From Gammaproteobacteria bacterium UBA1119 (GTDB lineage: Bacteria > Pseudomonadota > Gammaproteobacteria > Pseudomonadales > Azotimanducaceae): 64,000 bases of DNA. Under the pieces are notes generated by a model that saw nothing but the letters and a program-made list of their open reading frames with translations, made no database searches and was not told the origin of the DNA. How positions within the stretch are numbered: position 1 is the stretch's first letter; each line of letters opens with the position of its first letter. Made by a program: the position numbers and the translations under genes. The stretch is taken from contig DCBA01000124.1 in assembly GCA_002313255.1 (NCBI GenBank), forward strand, positions 1 to 64,000. Reading direction: 5' to 3'. This document shows positions 18,907-29,986 of the stretch, in pieces.

Positions 18907-19248
18907 TTATAAGATCTTATACTGAGACAGAGTCTTGAACTTAATGACGTCTACTCCGTCCTTCTCACAGATCTTAACGACCCATCCTGGAGCCCGACCA
19001 CGACCCGTCCATGTATTGTTCCCGGACTTGTAAACTGGTTTTACTTTGCGCTTTCTACGAGCAACGGCAGGCCTTTTAGAAGGGTTACGCGTCGCATAAA
19101 GATCATCCAACGTCACGTCCTCGTTCTTTAATATCGTATCTACTTTTGCTTTAACTCGATCCAGTCTTTTCTGTCGCTTTTCTATTTCAGATTTCGCGTC
19201 ACGGATAAGAGCTTGAAGCTCGGATACTGAAAGTTTTTTAGCAGCCAT
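18907..19248 (-). CDS. hns: H-NS family nucleoid-structuring protein
   Basis: Small DNA-binding silencer of AT-rich DNA, 113 aa. N-terminal coiled-coil oligomerisation half (about 5-50: LSVSELQALIRDAKSEIEKR and on), basic linker, and C-terminal DNA-binding domain with the GNNTWTGRGRAPGWV segment, which aligns with the WSGRGRxPxW AT-hook-like loop of the H-NS/Bv3F/XrvA type. ATG 19248 has a GAGGG Shine-Dalgarno site 6 nt before it; a longer frame to 19269 is unlikely. It sits in the most AT-rich part of the window, in keeping with autoregulation. The next gene upstream is tRNA-Thr. Confidence 0.92.
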   Translation of the reverse strand: MAAKKLSVSELQALIRDAKSEIEKRQKRLDRVKAKVDTILKNEDVTLDDLYATRNPSKRPAVARRKRKVKPVYKSGNNTWTGRGRAPGWVVKICEKDGVDVIKFKTLSQYKIL

Positions 19249-19617
19249 AATCCCTCTTACTATTCCCATTTCAAGAAATTATAATAAAGTTACATAATGA
19301 AACTGGGTTTGTAAACACCCTTATATAAATAATCTAGTGTTTAACAACAATAAGAGACAGGTAAAACGCAGTTTAAAAGTTCCAATTATCAATCTAATTT
19401 ATTGTCCGATCTGCAGAATACTTAACCGTCATCGTTAACCTTATATTCATGACAGCAGCGCGCGACCAGACAATTCAAACGGTCTTCTGAGCTGTTTATA
19501 TCAATTTGATAAGACAGGATATTTTCGGTGTAACGAATAATCCGCCGTAACCGCGCGATAGACGTATTCATCCATAAAATGCATTGTGTTTGACGGCTCT
19601 GCGTTCGCGTTGACAGC
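19249..19617. other. AT-rich non-coding stretch upstream of hns
   Basis: About 370 nt without a convincing open frame, clearly richer in A+T than the flanks. On the minus strand a TATAAT hexamer lies at 19283-19278, 30 nt before the hns ATG, without a good -35 partner at the usual distance. It probably holds the hns promoter and H-NS binding sites. No integrase, repeat array or further RNA is seen. Confidence 0.5.
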
Positions 19618-19693
<76 letters not shown>

Positions 19694-19980
19694 GCGGGCG
19701 GCGCAAAGCTTAACGTCTCAACAAGTGTTCCTCAATAAAGAGATTCACGCGGCGGGCGTTCTTTCTTTAAAAAAATTTGACGCCTTCCACTATTAATCAT
19801 CGGCTTCGACCGTCGTATAAATTAAAGAGTGATTTTTTACTTCATCACTTCTGCAAAAAAAGGAAAATAGGACCCAGAAGCTAATAGGACAAATATTCGA
19901 ATCTTAGAAATCTATATAGCTTCCGTATAACCTATTGGCGTTATCTTGAAAGTAACCCCATTTTCAGGGAGTGCAAATAT

Positions 19981-20862
19981 TTGTCCGCCAGCGGAATAGA
20001 GAATTTAAGCCAAATGCTATCGGTGGACTGGTTGACACTGCCGTTCGTGGGACTCATCGCTCTGGCGATCGGAAGCTTCCTAAACGTAATCATTTACCGG
20101 CTTCCACTAATGCTCGAGCGAAATACTCGCCGAGAAGCCCAACGAGCGCTCCACATCAACGTTTCAACTGAAACGAAATTTGACCTGGTCCATCCCCGCT
20201 CCCACTGCCCTTCTTGCGAAGGCATTATCTCGCCGCGGCACAACATCCCATTGATTAGCTGGGTCATTCTAAGAGGCAAGTGCGTTCTCTGTGCAAGTCC
20301 AATCTCGGTACGTTATCCCTTGATTGAGAGCATCACGTGCCTGTTGGCGATCGGAACAATCTCGATATGGGGATATTCAATTGCGGCGTTGCTTTACTTT
20401 GTCTTCCTTGCATCTTTATTAACGTTGTTAGTTATCGACATCGAAACGACGCTGCTTCCAGATCAAATTACGCTGCCTCTCGTCTGGCTGGGACTTATCG
20501 TATCGCACCAGTATGTCGACACTGGCGATTTCCCCAGCCCCATATCTTCTCTAGTGGGAGCGACCGTCGGCTATACGTCACTGTGGGCCATCAACCAAGT
20601 GTTCAAACTAATCCGGGGGCAGAACGGTATGGGCAATGGCGATTTCAAATTGACAGCCGCACTGGGGGCTTGGCTCGGCTGGCAAGCCCTGCCGACCGTC
20701 ATACTCGTCGCATCAATATTAGGACTAGCCTATGCTTTGTTTCTAATCTCCTTGGGCAAATTGTCGGTGAAACAAGCAATTCCTTTCGGGCCCTTTTTAA
20801 GTATTGGAGGCTGCGTTACTCTCGCGACTAGCGATTTTTTTGCGGCTTTCTTCTCCCTTTGA
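19981..20862 (+). CDS. pilD: type IV prepilin peptidase / N-methyltransferase PilD
   Basis: Inner-membrane aspartyl protease of 293 aa that cleaves and N-methylates type IV pilins and type II pseudopilins. N-terminal GSFLNVIIYRLP, then a zinc-type tetracysteine loop (CPSC and CVLC pairs, about residues 78 and 102), then the catalytic Asp in VIDIETTLLPD and GNGDFKL, among about seven helices. The start is TTG 19981, with AGGGAG 9 nt upstream; the next in-frame ATG (20014) has no such site. It lacks the usual pilB and pilC neighbours and may serve the ExeA/GspB secretion system. One-base overlap with coaE. Confidence 0.93.
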   Translation: MSASGIENLSQMLSVDWLTLPFVGLIALAIGSFLNVIIYRLPLMLERNTRREAQRALHINVSTETKFDLVHPRSHCPSCEGIISPRHNIPLISWVILRGKCVLCASPISVRYPLIESITCLLAIGTISIWGYSIAALLYFVFLASLLTLLVIDIETTLLPDQITLPLVWLGLIVSHQYVDTGDFPSPISSLVGATVGYTSLWAINQVFKLIRGQNGMGNGDFKLTAALGAWLGWQALPTVILVASILGLAYALFLISLGKLSVKQAIPFGPFLSIGGCVTLATSDFFAAFFSL

Positions 20863-21458
20863 TGTCGAAATTTGTCGTTGCAGTTACCGGAGGGATCGGC
20901 AGTGGTAAGACTGTGGTTTCCGATCGCTTTTCAAATCTAGGAGTAGATGTCATCGACCTCGATACTGCATCTCGTGTAGTCGTTGAACCAGGCACCCAAG
21001 CACTTAACGAAATATCCGGCCATTTCGGCGGCGGCGTAGTCGGATCAGACGCGCATCTCGACAGAAAGGCACTGAGGCAACAAGTGTTCGACAACCCGAC
21101 AGAGAGACGTTGGTTGGAAAAATTGTTGCACCCTTTGATTAATGAATGGACGTTGCGGCAGTTACAAGCCGTCCAATCCATATATGCAATAGTTGTTAAT
21201 CCGCTTCTTAGAGCCCGTGGAGGTTACGTCAACCGCATACTCGTGGTTGATGCAGCCGTTGAAGTACAGATCGAGCGTACGATGGAACGAGACAAGGTCG
21301 CCAGAAAAGAGGCCCAGGCGATTGTGGATAGCCAGCTCGATCGGGCTGGTCGACTGGCGCTCGCCGATGACGTCATCCAGAACGAGGGTTCATTGCTGAG
21401 GCTCAATAGCAAGGTGCGAAAACTACATAGTCACTATATAGAGAGGGCCATTGCCTGA
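20862..21458 (+). CDS. coaE: dephospho-CoA kinase CoaE
   Basis: Last step of coenzyme A synthesis: phosphorylates the 3'-OH of dephospho-CoA. 198 aa. P-loop GGIGSGKT near the N terminus, [10 protein letters not shown] substrate segment, HPLIN, and the C-terminal [10 protein letters not shown] as in the family. The usual PLLxE motif reads PLLRA, so the acidic residue is absent here. ATG 20862 shares a base with the pilD stop (TGATG). Confidence 0.94.
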   Translation: MSKFVVAVTGGIGSGKTVVSDRFSNLGVDVIDLDTASRVVVEPGTQALNEISGHFGGGVVGSDAHLDRKALRQQVFDNPTERRWLEKLLHPLINEWTLRQLQAVQSIYAIVVNPLLRARGGYVNRILVVDAAVEVQIERTMERDKVARKEAQAIVDSQLDRAGRLALADDVIQNEGSLLRLNSKVRKLHSHYIERAIA

Positions 21459-21648
21459 GAAGACCACCCAGATCGTTCCCTGTCCTACTTGCAAGAAAGT
21501 CTTACGTTGGACCGTGGAAAACGAGTTTCGTCCATTTTGTTCCGAAAGATGCCGGCTGATTGACTTCGGCGCATGGGCAGACGAAAAACATGCGATCCCA
21601 GGCGAACGGAACTTTGACGACCTTGGTTCCAGCGACTCGAACGACTAA
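21451..21648 (+). CDS. yacG: YacG zinc protein, DNA gyrase inhibitor family
   Basis: 65 aa, four-cysteine zinc protein: CPTC near residue 11 and CSERC near residue 30, followed by [11 protein letters not shown], all as in E. coli YacG, which binds GyrB and blocks gyrase. The start is TTG 21451, inside the end of coaE, with an AGAGAGG site about 6 nt upstream. Third gene of pilD-coaE-yacG. Confidence 0.93.
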   Translation: MPEKTTQIVPCPTCKKVLRWTVENEFRPFCSERCRLIDFGAWADEKHAIPGERNFDDLGSSDSND

Positions 21649-21654
21649 CGCCGA

Positions 21655-22869
21655 TCAGGAACGATATTCAGCATTAATGCGAATGTATTCGTACGAGAGA
21701 TCGGATGTCCATATCGTTTCTTGAGAGCTTCCTCGACCAAGATCAATCGTTATTTCGTATTCGTCTTTAGCCATAACTTCCGCCCCATCCTCTTCGCGAT
21801 AACTGTCTGAAACCATACCTCCTATCGCCACGCGAACATCATTTAAATTGAGCGAAACTCCGTATGGATCCAAATCCCTGATACCTGCTCGACCGATGGC
21901 CATGCAGAAACGTCCCCAATTGGGATCGCCGGCAAACAAGGCTGTTTTGACAAGCGGAGAGTGTGCAACCGTGTATGCAACGCGCATGCATTCCGAAGAA
22001 TCACGGCCTCCATGCACATGTATGGTAATAAAGCGCGTCGCCCCTTCGGCATCCCGTATTGTCCGGATCGCCAATTCCCTAACGATCGGAGTTAGGCCAC
22101 GGAACAACTCGAAATACTCGCGCGACGAATTGTCATGTATTGTGTCGTGGTCTCCTGCTCCTGACGCCACCAACACAAAGGAGTCGTTGGTCGAAGTATC
22201 CCCATCGACCGTCAAACGGTTAAAGCTTAGTTCTGCGAGATCGAGAGTTAATCTTCGGGCAATTTCTGGTGTTATCGACGCGTTCGTGCCGATGAAAGCC
22301 AACAACGTCGCCATGTCGGGTCGAATCATTCCTGAACCTTTGACGATTCCGGTGCCAATCGCTTCACGACCGCCTAATTTAAAGCGATTCGAAAGTCCCT
22401 TCGGAATAGTGTCAGTCGTCATAATCGCTGCCGCTGCCTGGGCCCAATGGTTGGGACTAAGCGCTTGGTGAGCCCGGTCGATACCGGCAAGAATTTTTTC
22501 CATCGGTAGAAATTCGCCGATAACTCCCGTCGAGAATGGTAATACCTCTGTGACATCACACTCTAGAAGCGAAGCCAAGTGTGAGCACGTTTGCATAGCA
22601 TCGTTGACGCCGCGCTCTCCAGTCGCAGCATTGGCGTTCCCGCTATTCACAATGAAACCGCGGGCGGGACCGGGACAAGCTGACGCGATTTCGACGGGTG
22701 CCGCCCTGTAACTGTTGCGCGTGTACACGCCACCAGCAGTCGCTCCAGGTTCAAAAGAAAACACTGCAATGTCGTCACGACCGTTATCGCGAATTCTGGC
22801 ATCCGCTGTGCCTAACCTAATTCCGGGAACCTCTTCAAGTACGCCCATAACAGGCAAATTGACAGACAC
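21655..22869 (-). CDS. argJ: bifunctional ornithine acetyltransferase / N-acetylglutamate synthase ArgJ
   Basis: Arginine biosynthesis: recycles the acetyl group from N-acetylornithine to glutamate, and may also make N-acetylglutamate from acetyl-CoA. 404 aa. The autocleavage site MTTDT-IPKG (nucleophile Thr starts the beta chain), the VNSGNANA and KGSGMIRPDMATLL segments and GDPNWGR are seen. GTG 22869 with GAGG 8 nt upstream; the N-terminal residues align with other ArgJ proteins. Lies downstream of secA on the same strand, a conserved pairing. Confidence 0.96.
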   Translation of the reverse strand: MSVNLPVMGVLEEVPGIRLGTADARIRDNGRDDIAVFSFEPGATAGGVYTRNSYRAAPVEIASACPGPARGFIVNSGNANAATGERGVNDAMQTCSHLASLLECDVTEVLPFSTGVIGEFLPMEKILAGIDRAHQALSPNHWAQAAAAIMTTDTIPKGLSNRFKLGGREAIGTGIVKGSGMIRPDMATLLAFIGTNASITPEIARRLTLDLAELSFNRLTVDGDTSTNDSFVLVASGAGDHDTIHDNSSREYFELFRGLTPIVRELAIRTIRDAEGATRFITIHVHGGRDSSECMRVAYTVAHSPLVKTALFAGDPNWGRFCMAIGRAGIRDLDPYGVSLNLNDVRVAIGGMVSDSYREEDGAEVMAKDEYEITIDLGRGSSQETIWTSDLSYEYIRINAEYRS

Positions 22870-22888
22870 TTAAATCAACCTCGCGAAG

Positions 22889-25669
22889 CTATGCTGCTCG
22901 CCCATGACACTGTTTATATTTTTTACCTGAACCACAGGGGCACTTTTCATTACGTCCAACCTTGCGATCCTCTCGGACAAACGTTTGTGGCTTGCCTACC
23001 GCCATAGGAGCCATTACGTCAGCACCCGAAACGCCCATTTGATCGAAATTCGCTTCGGCGGCTTCGGAGCCCTGAAATTGCATACGCTTACTATTCTCGA
23101 CTCGACGCCTCCTCTCCGCGCCGCCAAAATCCTCGCCACGGTCCAATTCGACGCGAGATAGAATCCGAATCACATCCCGCTTAATGCCGTAAAGCATGTC
23201 CTGAAAAAGTTCAAACGCCTCTCGTTTGTATTCTTGCTTAGGCTGCTTTTGGGCATATGCCCGCAAATGTATTCCTTGGCGGAGATAATCCATCGTCCCT
23301 AAATGCTCTTTCCACTTTTGGTCGAGAACGCTGAGCATGATTTCCTTCTCGACGCGATTCATATCTAGACCTTCCGATTTCCATGCAAGAACTTTAACCC
23401 CATATTCCTCCTGGACTTGTTCGCTAATTCTTCGCCGCAAATCGTCTTCAGTGACCTCGTCTTCCGTCTGGACTATTTTCCCCAGGGGCTGGGTGGAGTT
23501 GAACTCCGATACCAAAGTCTTTTCCAACTCCGGTATGTCCCATTGTTCCATTATGCTTTCGGGCGGAATGTGCTCGGAAATTGCTTCGTCCACTATTTCT
23601 GTACGAATGTCCTCTAGCATTTCGCGGATATCGTTAGCCTCCATTAATTCATTTCGTTGTTGGTAGATCACCGTTCGTTGATCGTTTGCAACATCGTCAT
23701 ACTCGAGGAGATTCTTGCGAATATCGAAATTCCGGCCCTCCACCTTGCGTTGAGCTCGTTCAATCGAGCGATCAAATATAGCCCCTTCGGCTGAGTCGCC
23801 CTTCTCGGTATAAGCACGATCTAACATTCCGCGAACCCGATCGGCTCCAAAAATTCGAAGCAGGTTGTCTTCCCAAGAAATGAAAAAACGCGAGGATCCG
23901 GGATCGCCTTGCCTTCCTGCCCGGCCGCGCAACTGATTGTCGATCCGGCGGGATTCGTGCCTTTCTGTTCCGATAATGTGCAAGCCTCCCGCGTCGATCA
24001 CTCTTTCGTGGGTTTCCTTCCACGCAGTTTTGACACTAGTGACTTCAGAAGGGTCGGGTTCATCACCGAGTTTCTCCACCTCAACCTGCCAGTTACCTCC
24101 TAGCACTATATCCGTGCCTCGACCCGCCATGTTGGTAGCAATAGTCACGGACCCTGGACGACCCGCTTGGGCAATAATTTCCGCTTCGCTTTCGTGTTGT
24201 TTGGCGTTGAGCACATTGTGAGAGACCTTGGCTCGGTCCAGCTCATGGGAAATCCTTTCAGACGATTCGATCGACGCTGTTCCGACTAGAACGGGTTGAT
24301 CTGCGTCAACGCTTTTTCGTATTTCGTTTACGATCGCCTCGAATTTCTCCTCGACAGTTAGATATATGAGGTCCGTCCGGTCCTCACGGATCATGGGAAC
24401 GTTCGTCGGGATCACTACAACATCTAGGCCGTATATCTGTTTGAATTCGAAGGCTTCCGTATCCGCGGTCCCCGTCATACCAGCAAGCTTTCCATAAAGC
24501 CTGAAATAATTTTGGAAAGTAGTTGAAGCGACCGTTTGGGTTTCGTTCTGAATCGAGACTCCCTCTTTGGCTTCTATTGCCTGGTGGATACCATCGGACC
24601 AACGACGACCAGGTTGAGCACGACCCGTGTGTTCGTCGACGATAACGATTTCGTCGTTACGAACCATGTAGTCAATGTCGCGCTTGAATAAAAAATGTGC
24701 TTTCAGGGCGGCTTGGACGTGATGTAACAGGCCTAGATTGGACGCCGCATACAAACTATCACCCTCCCCCAACATCCCGTTGCGTTTTAACTCGTCCTCA
24801 ACCGCGAGGTGCCCTCGTTCTGTCAATTCCACCTGACGATTTTTTTCGTCGACAAAAAAATCACCGGTGTCTTCTATTTCCTCGCCACCCATAATCGCAG
24901 GCAATGCGACCTCGACCTGCTCCTGTTGGACCAATTTAGGTGCGAATTTGTTGATCTTCCGATAGAGATCGGTGCTCTCTTCGGCCGGCCCCGAAATGAT
25001 TAGAGGCGTTCGTGCTTCGTCAATTAGGATCGAGTCAACCTCGTCGACAATCGCGAAGCTGAGCTGTCGCTGCAGCCGGTCTTCTTTCCTAAAAGCCATG
25101 TTGTCGCGAAGGTAATCGAATCCAAATTCGTTATTGGTCCCATAGGTAATATCAGCAGCGTACGCCCCACGCTTCGTTTCCATATCTTGACCCGACTGCA
25201 CCACGCCGACAGTCATGTCGAGCGCTCCATATATCGGACCCATCCAGTCTGCGTCTCGGCGCGCGAGATAGTCGTTGACGGTAACGATGTGAACGCCGTA
25301 CCCAGTAAGTGCATTCAAATACGCTGCCAACGTTGCTACTAACGTTTTCCCTTCCCCGGTACGCATTTCGGCAATCCTGCCCTCGTGCAGCGTTATCCCA
25401 CCAATAAGTTGAACGTCATAGTGGCGTGTCCCACTCACTCTTTCTGCAACTTCACGGACACATGCAAATGCTTCCGGCAAGAGGTCGTCCAGCGTTTCAC
25501 CGTTCTGGTGTCGTTCCCGAAATTCGGCAGTTCGGCACTTTAAGTCTTGAATCGACGATCCGAGCAAACCAGCGCCTAGCCCGTTGATCCGAGCAACCGT
25601 TTTCTCCATTTGCTTGAGTTCCCGGCTATTGCGAGTTCCAAACAAATTACGGATTAACTGGCCAAACAT
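22889..25669 (-). CDS. secA: preprotein translocase ATPase SecA
   Basis: Motor of the Sec export pathway at the inner membrane, 926 aa. Nucleotide-binding domain 1 with [11 protein letters not shown] (Walker A) and [20 protein letters not shown] (Walker B and DEAD region), preprotein cross-linking domain, second motor domain ([28 protein letters not shown]), helical scaffold, and the C-terminal zinc SEC-C motif [14 protein letters not shown] that binds SecB and phospholipid. Complete. Divergent from dciA across about 180 nt that must hold both promoters. Confidence 0.99.
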   Translation of the reverse strand: MFGQLIRNLFGTRNSRELKQMEKTVARINGLGAGLLGSSIQDLKCRTAEFRERHQNGETLDDLLPEAFACVREVAERVSGTRHYDVQLIGGITLHEGRIAEMRTGEGKTLVATLAAYLNALTGYGVHIVTVNDYLARRDADWMGPIYGALDMTVGVVQSGQDMETKRGAYAADITYGTNNEFGFDYLRDNMAFRKEDRLQRQLSFAIVDEVDSILIDEARTPLIISGPAEESTDLYRKINKFAPKLVQQEQVEVALPAIMGGEEIEDTGDFFVDEKNRQVELTERGHLAVEDELKRNGMLGEGDSLYAASNLGLLHHVQAALKAHFLFKRDIDYMVRNDEIVIVDEHTGRAQPGRRWSDGIHQAIEAKEGVSIQNETQTVASTTFQNYFRLYGKLAGMTGTADTEAFEFKQIYGLDVVVIPTNVPMIREDRTDLIYLTVEEKFEAIVNEIRKSVDADQPVLVGTASIESSERISHELDRAKVSHNVLNAKQHESEAEIIAQAGRPGSVTIATNMAGRGTDIVLGGNWQVEVEKLGDEPDPSEVTSVKTAWKETHERVIDAGGLHIIGTERHESRRIDNQLRGRAGRQGDPGSSRFFISWEDNLLRIFGADRVRGMLDRAYTEKGDSAEGAIFDRSIERAQRKVEGRNFDIRKNLLEYDDVANDQRTVIYQQRNELMEANDIREMLEDIRTEIVDEAISEHIPPESIMEQWDIPELEKTLVSEFNSTQPLGKIVQTEDEVTEDDLRRRISEQVQEEYGVKVLAWKSEGLDMNRVEKEIMLSVLDQKWKEHLGTMDYLRQGIHLRAYAQKQPKQEYKREAFELFQDMLYGIKRDVIRILSRVELDRGEDFGGAERRRRVENSKRMQFQGSEAAEANFDQMGVSGADVMAPMAVGKPQTFVREDRKVGRNEKCPCGSGKKYKQCHGRAA

Positions 25670-25852
25670 AACCTTAAGGGGATTGGGAAAACGTTATTTT
25701 AACTCGAATCAACGCCGCAACATGGGAATGTCCATAACGTGCCCAAGGTCCGAACGGTTTCGTCACTTATATCAAGCGCTAGCATTCGACCAAATGTATG
25801 TCTTAGATCTATTATGTCTAGATCAAGTAAAGCAAGAAAACATTAACCACTC

Positions 25853-26353
25853 TTGAATCTAGACGCCGTGCCTGATAACAAAATAAAAACTCTGTTACGC
25901 CGAAGGTTTCATTCCGATAGCTCGAAATCACCCCTCTACCGACTTGTAAACCGAGCTTTAGACCAAGAACACAAAACAAAAATATTACGATCTATCCTGC
26001 CGGCAAACATGGCCCTCCAATTCGAGGTTTCGAATGTTCGCGGAAACAGATTGACAATTCTCGCGAAAAACGCTTCCTGGGCAACCCGGCTCCGGTTCGA
26101 CACACCGAGGCTGCTAAATCAACTTTGTCAGCTCCAGGAATTTTCGCAAATCGAAGAGATCAAAATTCGTTCTGTGTCATCGCTCGAGCCCTCTGCGACT
26201 CAACGTAGCCTCTCGGAGAATATATCGACGCCGGCGCGTGAACCGCTTGAAGAGCTCGCCGATCGAACCGAACAAGGCGAATTAAAAAGTGCATTACGAA
26301 AACTCGCTCAGCACGGACGGACGAATTTATCGGGGCATGATCCAAAAGCGTAG
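25853..26353 (+). CDS. dciA: DciA-like (DUF721) replicative-helicase loader
   Basis: 166 aa. DciA proteins load the replicative helicase DnaB in bacteria lacking DnaC/DnaI. The DUF721 core is about residues 20-105, with the family-typical segment LTILAKNASWATRLRF, which resembles the KH-like fold of DciA. The C-terminal tail is polar and poorly conserved. Start is uncertain: TTG 25853 or GTG 25868, neither with a clear Shine-Dalgarno site. Position between secA and lpxC matches pseudomonads. Confidence 0.82.
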   Translation: MNLDAVPDNKIKTLLRRRFHSDSSKSPLYRLVNRALDQEHKTKILRSILPANMALQFEVSNVRGNRLTILAKNASWATRLRFDTPRLLNQLCQLQEFSQIEEIKIRSVSSLEPSATQRSLSENISTPAREPLEELADRTEQGELKSALRKLAQHGRTNLSGHDPKA

Positions 26354-26421
26354 TCCCGCTTGAACAGGATTCCGGACAACGATTCGCTGGAATCAAATAA
26401 AATGGTTTACGAGAAAGAACT

Positions 26422-27336
26422 TCAGGAAGCTACGTATGCAGGTTTGCCAAATGAAATCGGGTTATCAGATTCGTTGCTGTACGTTACGACTTCGTATGCG
26501 TCACGATCCGCAAGCAAGCGTCGAACTAAAGCGTTATTCGTCGAATGACCGGATTTAAAGCCACAAAAGGCCCCGATGACGCTATGCCCTAATAAGTATA
26601 GATCCCCGATCGCATCAAGAATCTTGTGCTTGACAAACTCATCCCTTTGCCGAAGGCCATCGTTATTAAGGATCCTAAAGTCATCAACGACCACCGCGTT
26701 GTCTAAGCTACCGCCTCGGGCAAGATCCATTGAACGCAATTTTTCAAAATCTGCGAGAAAACCAAACGTTCGGGCACGGCTGACCTCTTTCACAAAAGCA
26801 GTAGTAGAAAAATCAACCGACGCGTGTCGGACATGTGTCCGAAAAACTGGATGGTCATAATCCAGCGTGTATTCGACTCGAAAACCGGTGTGAGGAGAAA
26901 TCGTTACCCTCGCCCCACCTTCCTCGTAACTGAGTTCCTTTAGGACGCGGATGAACCTTTTAGCCGCGTCCTGTTCTTGAAATCCAGCTGATTGAATTAG
27001 AAATACGAAGGGTGCCGCACTCCCATCCATAATAGGCAGCTCTGACGCACTAACGTCAACAAAAGCATTGTCAATCCCCAGCCCAGCCATAGCGGACATC
27101 AAGTGCTCAACCGTCGAAATTTTATTAGATCCTTCGCCTATCGAAGTCGCCATTGTGGTGTCAGATACATTGACCGCGTTCGCTTTCACCGGTATCGGCG
27201 AATCACCATCCGTGCGCGTAAACACAATGCCGGTATCAGGTGGCGCAGGCCGTAAACTCAGAAAAACCTTTTCCCCAGTGTGTAACCCTACGCCGGCTGC
27301 TCGTATTATGTTTTTCAGCGTTCTTTGTTTAACCAT
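26422..27336 (-). CDS. lpxC: UDP-3-O-acyl-GlcNAc deacetylase LpxC
   Basis: First committed step of lipid A synthesis; cytosolic zinc amidase of 304 aa. Zinc ligands in the expected places: TVEHLMSA, and [14 protein letters not shown] (His and Asp). The N-terminal [10 protein letters not shown] and C-terminal GHSTNNAL segments are family marks. ATG 27336 is preceded by GTGGGATT; the frame is open to 27384 but that lacks homology. Last gene of the dcw cluster, 226 nt after ftsZ. Confidence 0.98.
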   Translation of the reverse strand: MVKQRTLKNIIRAAGVGLHTGEKVFLSLRPAPPDTGIVFTRTDGDSPIPVKANAVNVSDTTMATSIGEGSNKISTVEHLMSAMAGLGIDNAFVDVSASELPIMDGSAAPFVFLIQSAGFQEQDAAKRFIRVLKELSYEEGGARVTISPHTGFRVEYTLDYDHPVFRTHVRHASVDFSTTAFVKEVSRARTFGFLADFEKLRSMDLARGGSLDNAVVVDDFRILNNDGLRQRDEFVKHKILDAIGDLYLLGHSVIGAFCGFKSGHSTNNALVRRLLADRDAYEVVTYSNESDNPISFGKPAYVAS

Positions 27337-27562
27337 AATCCCACGTCTAAAACAGGGCTCAAGAACGGCGCTGGATGTTAGCAATCGCGGGTCCTCATGG
27401 CCACGAAGCCACTTGGCTAAGTTGTAACATTTTGTGTCGATCTGTTGCCGAAAAAGTCGAGCCGGCTCAAGTTTGTTTGGATCCCGATCAAGAAATTAGA
27501 GCAGGGGGCAATTCACACTCTCTGTTAGCTTGTCGTTCCTTGGGGGAACGGAACAGTTGGCT

Positions 27563-28729
27563 TCAATCCGCTTGCCGCCGCAGGAAGGCCGGAATATCCA
27601 AATAATCTGCATTCATATTTTCGGATTGTTCGGACGGCACTTCTCGTGCACTGCTAGCCCGACGCTTTTTTCTCATTACCGTAGGCCGATCCAAGTCATC
27701 ATAATCGGGCCGACCCCCTTCCCCGTCGTCGGTATCGTCACCTTCATACGTATTGTCGACGACAACGCTTGGAAGTAGGGCTTCGCCAAGTCCCGTCGCA
27801 ACTACCGTAACGCGAAGCTCTTCTGCAGCTTCCGTATCAATTACGGTACCAATAACAACGAGCCCTCGCTCCGAAGTAAATGCGTTAATGGTCTCACCAA
27901 CATCAGCAAATTCACCTATGGATAGATCCGGACCCGCTGTAATGTTGACGAGTACACCCCTGGCACCTTGAAGATCAACATCCTCAAGAAGAGGACTTCG
28001 AATAGCAGCTTCCGCTGCATCTCGCGCTCGATTCTCCCCGGCTGCTCGCCCAGTACCCATCATCGCCATTCCCATTTCAGACATAACTGTCCGTACATCG
28101 GCAAAATCAACATTGATCATACCTGGCCGAATAATCAGATCTGCAATACCTTGGACGGCACCACATAGAACTTCGTTAGCTGTCGCGAAAGCATCGACCA
28201 TTGATGTTCTCTCTCCCAGCACCGACAAAAGTTTCTCGTTCGGGATCGTAATCAACGAATCAACATGCTGGGCAAGTTCTTCGATCCCCTGCTCCGCAGA
28301 TTCCATTCGTTTTTCGAATCGAAAGGGTTTCGTGACGACCGCCACTGTTAGGATGTCCAGCTCGCGAGCCACCTGCGCTACGACCGGTGCCCCTCCTGTC
28401 CCAGTACCACCGCCCATACCAGCAGTAATGAATACCATGTCTGCGCCAGAAAGAACTTCCGCGATCCGGTCACGGTCCTCCATTGCTGCCAACCTGCCGA
28501 TCTCAGGGTCGGCACCGGCGCCGAGGCCCTTGGTAATTGATGCGCCCAGTTGCAATATGGTCTTGGCGTCCAAACTCTTAAGAGCCTGGGAGTCGGTATT
28601 TGCCGCTATGAAGTCAACGCCTTCAACATTCTTTAAAACCATATGTTGAATCGCATTTCCGCCGCCACCACCAACTCCAATCACCTTGATAATCGCGCTT
28701 TGAGGAGGACTATCGACTAGTTCGAACAT
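27563..28729 (-). CDS. ftsZ: cell division GTPase FtsZ
   Basis: Tubulin homologue forming the division ring, 388 aa. GTP-binding GGGGGNAIQHM near the N terminus, tubulin signature GGGTGTGGAP, T7-loop region and the conserved C-terminal peptide DYLDIPAFLRRQ, which binds FtsA and ZipA. A variable Asp/Arg-rich linker precedes it. Follows ftsA by 25 nt. Confidence 0.99.
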   Translation of the reverse strand: MFELVDSPPQSAIIKVIGVGGGGGNAIQHMVLKNVEGVDFIAANTDSQALKSLDAKTILQLGASITKGLGAGADPEIGRLAAMEDRDRIAEVLSGADMVFITAGMGGGTGTGGAPVVAQVARELDILTVAVVTKPFRFEKRMESAEQGIEELAQHVDSLITIPNEKLLSVLGERTSMVDAFATANEVLCGAVQGIADLIIRPGMINVDFADVRTVMSEMGMAMMGTGRAAGENRARDAAEAAIRSPLLEDVDLQGARGVLVNITAGPDLSIGEFADVGETINAFTSERGLVVIGTVIDTEAAEELRVTVVATGLGEALLPSVVVDNTYEGDDTDDGEGGRPDYDDLDRPTVMRKKRRASSAREVPSEQSENMNADYLDIPAFLRRQAD

Positions 28730-28754
28730 AGTTTTTTCCTATTTGAAAGTTTAT

Positions 28755-29984
28755 TCACACATTTTTGTCCAGCCACTTCTTGACTCCGCTAAAAAAGCCG
28801 AAGCTTCTAGAATTCCCTTGCTCCGAATGCCTTTGTTCAATTTCTTTGGCGTGTGCCAGTAAACCAACGCCGGTGGAATAAATTGGGTTGGTTACTATGT
28901 CTTTTAGGCCTGATATGTTTTTCGGAAAACCGAGACTAACTGGCATGTGGAATATCTCTTCCGCTAATTCCACTACGCCTTCCATCTTCGAAGACCCACC
29001 TGTAAGAACGATACCCGCGGCAACAAGGTCTGCGAAACCGCTACGTCTTAATTCAGCCTGAACAAGAGTAAAAAGCTCGGCATACCTCGGCTCAACCACT
29101 TCCGCCAAAGCCTGCCTAGAGAGCTCGCGCGCGCGCTTATCGCCTACCCCCGGAACCTTGATGTAGTCACCTTCTTGCGCTAATTGAGTGAGTGCAGAGG
29201 CGTAACGAATCTTGATTTCTTCGGCGTGTTGGGTCGGTGTACGAAGCGCCATCGCAATGTCGTTCGTGACCTGATCACCTGCGATCGGGATCACGGCCGT
29301 GTGGCGTATCGCTCCGTCCGTAAACACCGCGATATCACTCGTTCCACCGCCGATGTCCACCAGGCATACGCCCAGATCTAACTCGTCGTCGGTTAGAACA
29401 GCGAGGCTTGAGGCCAGCTGCTCGAGGACGATGCCCCTAACTGCGAGGCCACATCTTTCAATGCACTTCTCAATATTTTGAGCCGCGTTAACCGCGCCTG
29501 TCACAAGGTGAACCTTGGCCTCTAGGCGAACGCCTGACATCCCCAGAGGCTCTTTAACACCCTCTTGGCTATCGATTACATATTCTTGTGGAAGAATATG
29601 GAGGATTTTTTGGTCAGCCGGTATCGCTACCGCCTGAGCAGCGTCGATCACCCGTTCTACGTCCTGCGGGATCACTTCCCGGTCACGAATAGCTACGATC
29701 CCATGCGAGTTAAGACTACGAATATGACTACCAGCAATACCTGCATAGACTTCGTCAATGTCGCAACCCGCCATCAGTTCAGCTTCTTCCACAGCTCTCT
29801 GAATTGACTGGACCGTCGATTCGATATTCACTACAACGCCCTTTTTTAGTCCTCGCGACGGATGGGATCCGATACCTATAATTTCGATTTCATCCAACTC
29901 GTTGATTTCGCCCACGATGGCAGCGACTTTGCTGGTCCCGATGTCAAGGCCTACGATTTGTTTGTTTGTGTGGTCTGAAGCCAT
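28755..29984 (-). CDS. ftsA: cell division protein FtsA
   Basis: Actin-like ATPase of 409 aa that ties FtsZ filaments to the membrane. N-terminal VGLDIGTSKVAAIVGE (phosphate 1), the 1C domain, VDIGGGTSDIAVF (phosphate 2), VLTGGSSKMEG (adenosine), and a C-terminal amphipathic membrane helix (FGFFSGVKKWLDKNV). Complete, 2 nt after ftsQ. Confidence 0.98.
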   Translation of the reverse strand: MASDHTNKQIVGLDIGTSKVAAIVGEINELDEIEIIGIGSHPSRGLKKGVVVNIESTVQSIQRAVEEAELMAGCDIDEVYAGIAGSHIRSLNSHGIVAIRDREVIPQDVERVIDAAQAVAIPADQKILHILPQEYVIDSQEGVKEPLGMSGVRLEAKVHLVTGAVNAAQNIEKCIERCGLAVRGIVLEQLASSLAVLTDDELDLGVCLVDIGGGTSDIAVFTDGAIRHTAVIPIAGDQVTNDIAMALRTPTQHAEEIKIRYASALTQLAQEGDYIKVPGVGDKRARELSRQALAEVVEPRYAELFTLVQAELRRSGFADLVAAGIVLTGGSSKMEGVVELAEEIFHMPVSLGFPKNISGLKDIVTNPIYSTGVGLLAHAKEIEQRHSEQGNSRSFGFFSGVKKWLDKNV

Positions 29985-29986
29985 AT

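Noticed and set aside
27533-27550. GTTCC-GGAAC hairpin after ftsZ
   Set aside because: Five-bp stem with no following T-run on the minus strand; too weak to call a terminator.
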